Assembly: GCA_049603835.1 (NCBI GenBank) | Contig: JBMYSZ010000014.1 | Location: forward strand, 1 to 64,000 | Reading direction: 5' to 3' | Length of the DNA stretch: 64,000 bases | DNA from: Mangrovicoccus sp049603835 | Lineage (GTDB): Bacteria; Pseudomonadota; Alphaproteobacteria; Rhodobacterales; Rhodobacteraceae | Position numbers and translations under genes: made by a program | Notes under the pieces: model-generated | Seen by the model: only the letters and a program-made list of their open reading frames with translations | Told to the model about the DNA's origin: nothing | The model's database searches: none | Shown: in pieces, positions 58,110 through 64,000 of the stretch | Layout: each line of letters starts with the position of its first letter | Position numbering within the stretch: the first letter of the stretch is position 1

Positions 58110-59405
58110 ATGAGCACCCACCACGCAAGCTCTTTCGTGCGCCATGAGGCGCTGCCACCTTCGCCGCCGCCAACGACCCAGACAGGGCCCTTGAGATGGC
58201 TGCGCGATAACCTGTTCTCCAATATTCCCAATTCGATCATGACCTTGGTGGCGATTTACCTGATCGTTAGCTTGATCCTGGGGATATTGCCCTGGCTCGC
58301 CAATGGCGTTTGGGATGCGGAAAGCATCCGCGATTGCCGAGCGCAGCTTGAAGGCGCAACAGGGGGCTGTTTTGCTGTAATCGCTGAACGTTGGCCGCAG
58401 CTGATCTTTGGCAGCTATCCCAAAGACCTGCTGATGCGTCCGACGCTGGCCTTTGTGCTCTTCCTGGCCGCCGCCGCGCCGGTGCTGTTTACGGAACTAC
58501 CGCGCAAGCTGCTGATCTTCACAGGGCTGTACCCCTTTATCGGCTTCTGGCTGATCTGGGGCGGCTCGATCTGGGTGCCGGTCATGGGCCTGGCGGGCTT
58601 TGGTGTCGGTTTCGCGGTTTTCCGCTGGCTTGAAACACGCTCCTTCTTCGGCGCGATGGCAGCTGGCTTCTTCGCGGCGCTGTTTTTCTGGTCCTTCATC
58701 TCCGGCTTTATCGTGATGGGGCTAGACGCGATTGCCCCAATTGCTATGGAGAAAGTCGAAAGCCGCTTGATCGGTGGCTTTACCGTCAATTTCCTGCTGG
58801 GCGCGGTCTGTATGACCTTGTCCTTGCCTTTGGGTATCTTGCTGGCTTTGGGGCGTCAGACCAATCTGCCGATCATTCGCGGCATTTGCGTAGTTTTCAT
58901 CGAATTCATTCGCGGCGTGCCTTTGATCACGCTGCTGTTTGTGGCCTCGGTGATGCTGGCCTATTTCTTGCCGCCGGGGAGCAATTTCGACATTATCAGC
59001 CGCGTGATCATCATGATCACCCTCTTTGCCGCTGCCTATATTGCAGAGGCGATCCGGGGTGGCTTGGCTGCGCTGCCGAAAGGCCAATATGAGGCCGCCG
59101 ATGCGCTTGGTTTGGATTACTGGCAGGCCATGCGCCTGATCATCCTGCCGCAAGCACTGAAGATTGCGATCCCCTCTATCGTGAATATCGCCATCTCTCT
59201 GTTCAAAGACACAACCCTGGTTTCGATTATCTCCATGTTCGACTTGCTGGGCATTATCCGCGGTCCGATCCTGGCCACCACCGAGTGGTTCGGCATCTAC
59301 TGGGAGCTTTACGGCTTCTCCGCGCTGCTGTTCTTCGTCGTCTGCTACTCGATTAGCCAGTATTCGCAATATCTTGAGCGTAAGCTCGCCACAGATCGCC
59401 GCTGA
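58110..59405 (+). CDS. aapM: Amino-acid ABC transporter permease
   Basis: A 431-aa second permease subunit (AapM/BztC). It has an N-terminal cytoplasmic tail with PPSPPPTTQ, about eight to ten helices and the EAA loop YEAADALGLDYWQAMRLIILPQALKIAIPSIVNIAISLFKDTTL in outline. The 431-aa length is closer to Rhodobacter BztC (about 434) than to Rhizobium AapM. GGAGCGC precedes the start. Pairs with AapQ to form the channel. Confidence 0.93.
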   Translation: MSTHHASSFVRHEALPPSPPPTTQTGPLRWLRDNLFSNIPNSIMTLVAIYLIVSLILGILPWLANGVWDAESIRDCRAQLEGATGGCFAVIAERWPQLIFGSYPKDLLMRPTLAFVLFLAAAAPVLFTELPRKLLIFTGLYPFIGFWLIWGGSIWVPVMGLAGFGVGFAVFRWLETRSFFGAMAAGFFAALFFWSFISGFIVMGLDAIAPIAMEKVESRLIGGFTVNFLLGAVCMTLSLPLGILLALGRQTNLPIIRGICVVFIEFIRGVPLITLLFVASVMLAYFLPPGSNFDIISRVIIMITLFAAAYIAEAIRGGLAALPKGQYEAADALGLDYWQAMRLIILPQALKIAIPSIVNIAISLFKDTTLVSIISMFDLLGIIRGPILATTEWFGIYWELYGFSALLFFVVCYSISQYSQYLERKLATDRR

Positions 59406-59414
59406 GGGGATACC

Positions 59415-60197
59415 ATGACTGATACAAGCCTCGCTAACGCACCAAAGATGGAAGTCTCTGATGAGGTGGCCATCGAAATCACCGGGATGAACAAATGGTA
59501 TGGCCAGTTTCATGTGCTGCGCGATATCAATCTAACGGTTTATCGCGGTGAGCGGATCGTCATCTGTGGCCCGTCGGGCTCGGGTAAATCCACGCTGATC
59601 CGCTGCATCAATGCATTGGAAGAGCATCAGGCCGGTAAGATCGAAGTGGATGGCACTGTGCTCTCCTCGGATCTGAAAAATATTGACAAGATCCGCTCTG
59701 AGGTTGGCATGTGCTTCCAGCATTTCAACCTCTTCCCGCATCTGACCATTCTGGAAAATTGCACCCTGGCGCCGATCTGGGTGCGTAAGATCCCGAAAAA
59801 GCAGGCCGAAGAAACGGCGATGCATTTCTTGGAAAAGGTGAAGATCCCCGACCAGGCCCATAAATATCCGGGCATGTTGTCAGGTGGTCAGCAGCAGCGT
59901 GTGGCGATTGCCCGCTCGCTTTGCATGAAGCCGCGCATCATGCTGTTTGACGAACCGACTTCTGCGCTTGATCCGGAAATGATCAAGGAAGTGCTCGATA
60001 CAATGATCGCTTTGGCCGAAGAAGGCATGACGATGCTATGTGTGACCCATGAGATGGGCTTTGCCCGTCAGGTGGCGAACCGCGTGATCTTTATGGACCA
60101 AGGCCAGATCGTCGAGCAAAACGCGCCAGAGCCGTTCTTCGATAATCCACAAAGCGACCGGACAAAGCTGTTCCTCAGCCAGATCCTGGGCCACTAA
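59415..60197 (+). CDS. aapP: Amino-acid ABC transporter ATP-binding protein
   Basis: A 260-aa ATPase subunit (AapP/BztD). Walker A is GPSGSGKST, the signature is LSGGQQQRVAIARSL and Walker B is IMLFDEPTSALDP; the H-loop His is in CVTHEMGF. Last gene of the transporter operon; 9 bp after aapM with GAGGGG as ribosome site. A hairpin follows. Confidence 0.95.
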   Translation: MTDTSLANAPKMEVSDEVAIEITGMNKWYGQFHVLRDINLTVYRGERIVICGPSGSGKSTLIRCINALEEHQAGKIEVDGTVLSSDLKNIDKIRSEVGMCFQHFNLFPHLTILENCTLAPIWVRKIPKKQAEETAMHFLEKVKIPDQAHKYPGMLSGGQQQRVAIARSLCMKPRIMLFDEPTSALDPEMIKEVLDTMIALAEEGMTMLCVTHEMGFARQVANRVIFMDQGQIVEQNAPEPFFDNPQSDRTKLFLSQILGH

Positions 60198-60228
60198 CTG
60201 CCAGCTTTGTCAGCTTTGCGACAAATTC

Positions 60229-60259
60229 AAGGGCGCTTCCATCACCAGGGGGTGCCCTT
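60229..60259 (+). terminator. Terminator candidate of aapJQMP
   Basis: AAGGGC and GCCCTT form a stem around a GC-rich loop, followed by TTAACCTTTTG. Modest strength; positioned 32 bp after the aapP stop. Confidence 0.45.
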
Positions 60260-60381
60260 AACCTTTTGTTTATATGTGTGAAAATCTTGGCGCGTTTGTT
60301 GCTTCTAGCCTTATTGCCGCAATGCAGCGGTCAAACGTAACCGAAGCGGCGGGGCCGCTGGTAGCATATAAGGTAAGGGAC

Positions 60382-60750
60382 ATGGCAAACGTCACATTTT
60401 CCTCTCCGACAATGGCGCAAGACAAGACTGTCTATGCCATTGCCGGCAATACCAAGACCGTTCTGGGCTTGGCCGAAGAATTCAATATTCCGATCCCCTT
60501 TGAGTGCAAGGACGGTGAATGCGGGTCTTGCCTCATCGAGGTGGATTACTTCGAGCCTTCCACCAAAATGGGTCAGACTCTGACCGAGAAAGAGAAAGAC
60601 AAACTGCGTTCTTTGGGTGTGATCTCCAAAGAAGAAATCGAAAACGCCGAAGTAAACGACCTGCCGCCGCGCTATCGTCTGGCATGCCAGTTCGTTGCTC
60701 GCGACGAAGATGTGCGGATTTCCTTCACTGGTGATCCGGGCGGCGCATAA
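60382..60750 (+). CDS. Plant-type 2Fe-2S ferredoxin
   Basis: A 122-aa electron carrier. The cluster cysteines are Cys42, Cys47, Cys50 (ECKDGECGSC) and Cys102 (RLACQ), the C-x4-C-x2-C...C arrangement of plant/FdxD-type ferredoxins. An extended loop between the third and fourth cysteines (about 52 residues) is larger than in plant ferredoxins and contains a helix with KEKDKLRSLGVISKEEIENAE. The start follows AAGGGAC; about 110 bases of open frame upstream lack family sequence. No partner reductase is nearby. Confidence 0.88.
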   Translation: MANVTFSSPTMAQDKTVYAIAGNTKTVLGLAEEFNIPIPFECKDGECGSCLIEVDYFEPSTKMGQTLTEKEKDKLRSLGVISKEEIENAEVNDLPPRYRLACQFVARDEDVRISFTGDPGGA

Positions 60751-60898
60751 GCGCTTTGCTATTGGTGTGCCCCCTGCGGTCCTAGTTTTAGGGCCGCATC
60801 GGCGCGCCTCTGGTCGCAAGGGTGTTTATTGATTTTTTAGATCTGAAGTCTTGCTGTATATAAATCTGAGACAATCCGATTTTTAAGGGTGCCATCTC

Positions 60899-61369
60899 AT
60901 GATGTTTACTTTTCCATTTGCAACAATTCAGCGTTTCCCTCTTTCGGGCGATGTGAACCAAGAAATTCAACCTGAATTGACCGTTGGTGATATCGCCGGC
61001 AATGCGCATATTGAGGCTAAAATTCAGCGCGATGTGGCGAGTAATGGGCGCCAGCTAAAGATCCTGATCGAGGCGGTTTCAGCGCTTTCAATGCTGCATG
61101 GGCATGATCTGGATATGGACAAAAGCCAAGATCCGGAGGCCTGGGCAGCGCTGCCCAAAGAGCTTCAGGTTTTGAGCGAGCTGAAGTACCAAATCCGTGA
61201 GCTGATTGATCAGGACCGGGAGCTGCATGAAAGCCACGCGATCAGGGCGCTAGATACCCTCAAGCGCGTGCATCCCGAAGCCCATGACGAGATGATATCG
61301 CGGCGCGCAAGATCCGAGACGGCGGGCGCTAATGCTGCGGATAACCCGGCAGATCTCGGGGAACGATGA
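60899..61369 (+). CDS. Hypothetical protein
   Basis: A 156-aa soluble protein with a short basic/hydrophobic start and a helical, mixed-charge body (for example LKILIEAVSALSMLHGHDLDMDK and ELKYQIRELIDQDRELHESHAI). No domain recognised. The last part overlaps by 41 bp the end of the minus-strand histidine phosphatase gene, so its final 14 residues are read in both directions. It stands alone downstream of the ferredoxin gene with 148 bp between. Confidence 0.6.
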   Translation: MMFTFPFATIQRFPLSGDVNQEIQPELTVGDIAGNAHIEAKIQRDVASNGRQLKILIEAVSALSMLHGHDLDMDKSQDPEAWAALPKELQVLSELKYQIRELIDQDRELHESHAIRALDTLKRVHPEAHDEMISRRARSETAGANAADNPADLGER

Positions 61370-61853
61370 AATCTTGTACTTGCCCTGTGCCAGGGCTGAG
61401 ATTTTGCCAAGAGGGGATATCGAAATCGACAACCAGCGTGGCCGCTGTTGGATATTGGTCGAATTTCGGATGATCCGGCGCGGTTTGGGCAATATCCTGG
61501 GCAAAGAGCCCAATGCCGGGATTATGGCTAAGCACAAGGACAGTCTGCCCCGTGGCATGCTGCAATACCCGTAACAGAGTGCTTTCGCTGGCGTGATACA
61601 GATCCGCCACCAGGTTCGGGGTCAGGTCTGCCGCCAAAACCGGTGCCATAAGTGCCCAGGTTTCTTGCGTGCGCATAGCGGTCGAACACAGAACTTGATC
61701 AGGCACATAGCCTTGCTCGGCGAGCCAAGCCCCGACTAAGGGCGAGGCCTCCCGCCCGCGATTATTCAGGCTTCGGTCGTGATCGGAAATGCTTGGATCG
61801 CCCCAAGCAGATTTCGCATGGCGGGTTAGGATTAGGCGCTTTGTTTTTCTCAT
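61329..61853 (-). CDS. SixA-like histidine phosphatase
   Basis: A 174-aa branch-2-like histidine phosphatase of the SixA/phosphoglycerate-mutase superfamily. The catalytic RHAKSAW (His at residue 11) starts the motif LTRHAKSAWGD; the second histidine is in LVLSHNPGIG and the glutamate in TQETW. SixA in E. coli dephosphorylates phosphohistidine on PTS-type and Hpt proteins; the substrate here is unknown. The 3' end overlaps the unknown plus-strand gene. Confidence 0.86.
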   Translation of the reverse strand: MRKTKRLILTRHAKSAWGDPSISDHDRSLNNRGREASPLVGAWLAEQGYVPDQVLCSTAMRTQETWALMAPVLAADLTPNLVADLYHASESTLLRVLQHATGQTVLVLSHNPGIGLFAQDIAQTAPDHPKFDQYPTAATLVVDFDIPSWQNLSPGTGQVQDFIVPRDLPGYPQH

Positions 61854-61874
61854 CTAGAGCGGGATAATTTGCGC

Positions 61875-62585
61875 TTATGGGAGTGTCAAATCTACTTTCG
61901 CCCAGTAATGGGTTCCGTTTTCTCGCGAATATGTACGCGGAGGCTCCAAAATACGCCCCATCCACCCCTTTTCGCTGGTAAGGATGACAGGATTATCCCG
62001 GTAATATATCGACGAGTTATCGCTAGGATAACCGCTTCGCACATTTGGGCGGCTGGTGACAGTGAAACTAAGATCATTGAGTTCTTTTGGGTTGCCCAGT
62101 GTGCTGCCGTTGGAAAGCTCAATAGTGGCTCTTTTCCAAATTCCTGATGGATCGATATACCCAAGCCATATGACCCCAGTTACATTCTCTGAAGGCGGTA
62201 CAAGCGGCTTTTCAGCAGATTCATTTATGTCTTCAGGAAGCTCGTTAATGTCAGCTTCGAAGATACTATCCCGCTCTCCCTGGGGAACACCTCCAGTGCC
62301 TGTTGCTTCTCCGTAGTGCGCTGTTTGAACTGAAATTTTGTCTGTCCAAAGAGCGATATCCGATTTTAGTTTGTCCAGCTCGGCCCGTAACTGTGCAATC
62401 TCATTGTTCTGGCTGTCCACCCGTCTAGCGGTTTCTTGAGAATAGTCGAAATCAACACCATAGCCAACGAAACGCTCAGGGATTATGCCAAAGTGTCGAC
62501 CAAGAAAAAGGATAATGAAAATCACAATACCACATAACGTGATTTCTAACGGGCGCTTTGCAATTTCGGAGAATTTCAACGGCAT
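61875..62585 (-). CDS. AT-rich single-pass membrane protein with coiled coil
   Basis: A 236-aa protein of no recognised family. A membrane helix lies at about 14-32 (ITLCGIVIFIILFLG), followed by a coiled-coil segment (QETARRVDSQNNEIAQLRAELDKLKSDI, about 48-75), a serine/proline-rich linker and a C-terminal beta-rich region (about 140-236) with an SH3-like look. The GC content is visibly lower than in neighbours, and many codons are A/T-ending, so acquisition is possible. GGAGG precedes the start at 62585; the frame is open to 62660, overlapping argB. Confidence 0.7.
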   Translation of the reverse strand: MPLKFSEIAKRPLEITLCGIVIFIILFLGRHFGIIPERFVGYGVDFDYSQETARRVDSQNNEIAQLRAELDKLKSDIALWTDKISVQTAHYGEATGTGGVPQGERDSIFEADINELPEDINESAEKPLVPPSENVTGVIWLGYIDPSGIWKRATIELSNGSTLGNPKELNDLSFTVTSRPNVRSGYPSDNSSIYYRDNPVILTSEKGWMGRILEPPRTYSRENGTHYWAKVDLTLP

Positions 62586-62605
62586 AACCTCCGTTCTGGT
62601 TGACC

Positions 62606-63469
62606 CTATGTCCGAATGATCGAGCCAGCGCCGTGATCGGTGAAAAGCTCTAGCAGACAAGCATTGGGCGCGCGGCCATCCAGGATCACCGCAGCCCGAA
62701 CCCCCTGGCGCAGAGCATCTAGCGCGGTTTCAGTTTTCGGAATCATCCCGCCCGCGATCACCCCATCGGTTTTCAGCCGGGCAATATCGGTGGGGGACAG
62801 TTCTGTGATCACATTACCTTCGGCGTCCTTAACACCCGCCACATCGGTGAGCAGCAAGAGGCGCCGGGCCTTCAGCGCGCCCGCAATTGCGCCGGCAGCA
62901 GTGTCGCCATTCACATTCATCGTCTGCCCATCATGGCCCACACCAAGCGGGGCGATGACCGGGATCATCTCGGAGGCTGAAAGCGCATCGATCAAGCTTG
63001 TGTTCATTTCCTCAGGCGTACCCACAAAGCCAAGCGCGGGGTCAGTCTGGCGGCAGACCATCAGCTGCGCATCCTTGCCTGAGATCCCCACAGCGCGCCC
63101 GCCTTGGCCATTGATCGCCGCCACGACACGCTTGTTGATCAGACCAGACAGCACCATTTCCACCACTTCCACAGTGGCTTGATCCGTCACGCGTTTGCCA
63201 TCCACAAAGCTCGACTGAATATCCAGCCGCTTCAGCATGTCATTGATCATCGGCCCGCCGCCATGAACGATCACCGGATTAACCCCAACCTGGCGCATCA
63301 ACACCACATCGCGGGCAAAGCTATCCATCGCCTCGGCCGAGCCCATGGCGTGCCCGCCCAGCTTGATCACAACAGTCGCGCCTTCATAGCGCTGCAGATA
63401 GGGGAGGGCCTCGGATAAGGTCCGGGCGGTGGCGATCCAATCTCGGTTCATGGCGGTTTGCGGCTTCAT
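62606..63469 (-). CDS. argB: Acetylglutamate kinase
   Basis: A 287-aa N-acetylglutamate kinase of the arginine pathway. Motifs: VVIKLGGHAMGS (phosphate-binding Lys), IVHGGGPMINDML, GKRVTD and GVGHDGQTMNVNGDTAAGAIAGALKARRLLLLTDVAGVK in outline; the C-terminal GGMIPKTETALDAL region is typical of the arginine-sensitive form with an N-terminal helix. It is the last gene of a minus-strand set in the direction of the AT-rich gene, 20 bp from its start. Confidence 0.95.
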   Translation of the reverse strand: MKPQTAMNRDWIATARTLSEALPYLQRYEGATVVIKLGGHAMGSAEAMDSFARDVVLMRQVGVNPVIVHGGGPMINDMLKRLDIQSSFVDGKRVTDQATVEVVEMVLSGLINKRVVAAINGQGGRAVGISGKDAQLMVCRQTDPALGFVGTPEEMNTSLIDALSASEMIPVIAPLGVGHDGQTMNVNGDTAAGAIAGALKARRLLLLTDVAGVKDAEGNVITELSPTDIARLKTDGVIAGGMIPKTETALDALRQGVRAAVILDGRAPNACLLELFTDHGAGSIIRT

Positions 63470-63587
63470 CTTGTCAATTCTCTTTGCGGTTCATCGTCTC
63501 TACTGCGATGGCGCGGCGCTGCCAAGGGGTGGCTTTCCTTTGGGGGCGGCTCATATTAACTGGGGTAGTCGAGTGAAAGGATAGGGT

Positions 63588-64000
63588 ATGCCAGATCGTA
63601 AAACTTTGGTGCTGACTGGGGCGAGCCGTGGGATCGGCCATGCCACGGTTAAAAAGTTTAGTGCCGAAGGCTGGCGGGTGCTGACCTGTTCGCGGCAGCC
63701 TTTCGATCCGCGCTGCCCCTGGCCAGGAGGGGAGGACAACCATATCCAGCTTGATCTATCGGACCCGGCCAGCACCATGGCGGCGGTTGAAGGGATCCGG
63801 GACAAGCTGCATGGGCGGCTGGATGCGCTGGTGAATAATGCCGGGATCTCGCCCAAAGGGGAGGGCGGGTCGCGATTGAATACACTCAACACAGATTTGC
63901 GGACCTGGGGGCAGGTTTTTCATGTGAATTTCTTCGCGCCGGTGGTCTTGGCGCGCGGGTTGCAAGCCGAGCTGACCGCCGTCAAAGGCGCTGTGGTGAA
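63588..64000 (+). CDS. SDR-family oxidoreductase (5' part)
   Basis: The gene runs off the right edge of the window. The visible 137 residues begin MPDRKTLVLTGASRGIGHATV with the Rossmann motif TGASRGIG (10-17), and include LVNNAGISP (near 78), which mark a classical short-chain dehydrogenase/reductase. The catalytic S-Y-K part is outside the window. It is divergent from argB with 118 bp between the starts. Confidence 0.85.
   Translation, partial: MPDRKTLVLTGASRGIGHATVKKFSAEGWRVLTCSRQPFDPRCPWPGGEDNHIQLDLSDPASTMAAVEGIRDKLHGRLDALVNNAGISPKGEGGSRLNTLNTDLRTWGQVFHVNFFAPVVLARGLQAELTAVKGAVV

Noticed and set aside
57169..58173. A 334-codon minus-strand frame across aapQ
   Set aside because: Antisense to an intact permease with EAA loop; very His/Gln/Arg-rich product.
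1..64000. CRISPR arrays, tRNA or rRNA genes, prophage or transposase genes
   Set aside because: No regularly spaced direct repeats, cloverleaf-like sequences, rRNA segments, or transposase/integrase motifs were recognised in reading the window.

Overview
The window is a 64 kb chromosomal segment of an alphaproteobacterium, almost certainly a marine Rhodobacterales (Roseobacter-type) bacterium. The evidence is the gene content: an Aap/Bzt-type amino-acid ABC transporter, a DksA that has lost its zinc cysteines, bacterial Ate/Bpt aminoacyl-transferase, a B12-dependent ribonucleotide reductase, an ATP12 chaperone, an Edd-Eda pair, DUF2852 and DUF2927 proteins, VPLPA-CTERM proteins and many GC-rich, ATGA-overlapping gene pairs. 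Coding density is high. I see no rRNA, tRNA, CRISPR array, prophage or insertion sequence.

Layout. 0.2-1.5 kb: phosphomannomutase. 1.7-8.3 kb: a winged-helix/TPR regulator diverging from an OprB-like porin, two small exported proteins, an exported agmatinase/arginase-family enzyme, an anchored parvulin and a HupE/UreJ protein; this looks like one envelope-centred unit of unknown purpose. 8.7-12.4 kb: nrdJ behind a leader containing NrdR-like boxes. 12.7-15.3 kb: ilvIH (minus) with a complete leader-peptide attenuator. 15.4-18.1 kb: bpt, RDD, DUF2852 and YbaK genes. 18.2-25.9 kb: glnE, a 91-aa conserved protein, edd-eda, an RlmI-like methyltransferase and a PIN protein. 25.9-32.2 kb: M48 protease, TRIC channel, a low-GC ccdAB pair, and a VWA/MoxR region containing GNAT, DUF2927 and a 54-aa membrane microprotein. 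32.3-39.4 kb: dksA, an FAD monooxygenase, a VPLPA-CTERM protein, tpiA, an A-type Fe-S carrier, SufT-like protein, a RimB-RimK fusion and tgt. 39.7-43.7 kb: lon, a Tat-exported metallo-beta-lactamase-fold protein and a YciI protein. 43.9-49.8 kb: rplO-secY-adk, then rpsM-rpsK-rpoA-rplQ. 50.0-55.5 kb: a DUF4114/VPLPA-CTERM protein, rarA, crcB, an RluC-type synthase, a HAD phosphatase and ATP12. 55.8-60.2 kb: aapJQMP. 60.4-64.0 kb: ferredoxin, an unknown protein, a SixA-like phosphatase, an AT-rich membrane protein, argB and the start of an SDR gene.

The most interesting points are: the exported-ureohydrolase unit (3.3-8.3 kb); a perfect textbook ilv attenuator with a 16-aa leader; two copies of a 67-bp long inverted repeat placed just after glnE and inside the rpoA-rplQ operon; a natural fusion of the S6 poly-glutamate writer (RimK) with its retropepsin-like partner (RimB); an eight-G tract at the very C-terminus of a VPLPA-CTERM protein; a CcdB without the canonical gyrase-poisoning tryptophan; and a spc operon cut just before rplO and again between adk and rpsM.

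Functions are assigned from motifs and overall resemblance read by eye, without database searches. Start codons were chosen by ribosome-binding sites, signal peptides and family length; where I moved a start from the longest frame I say so.
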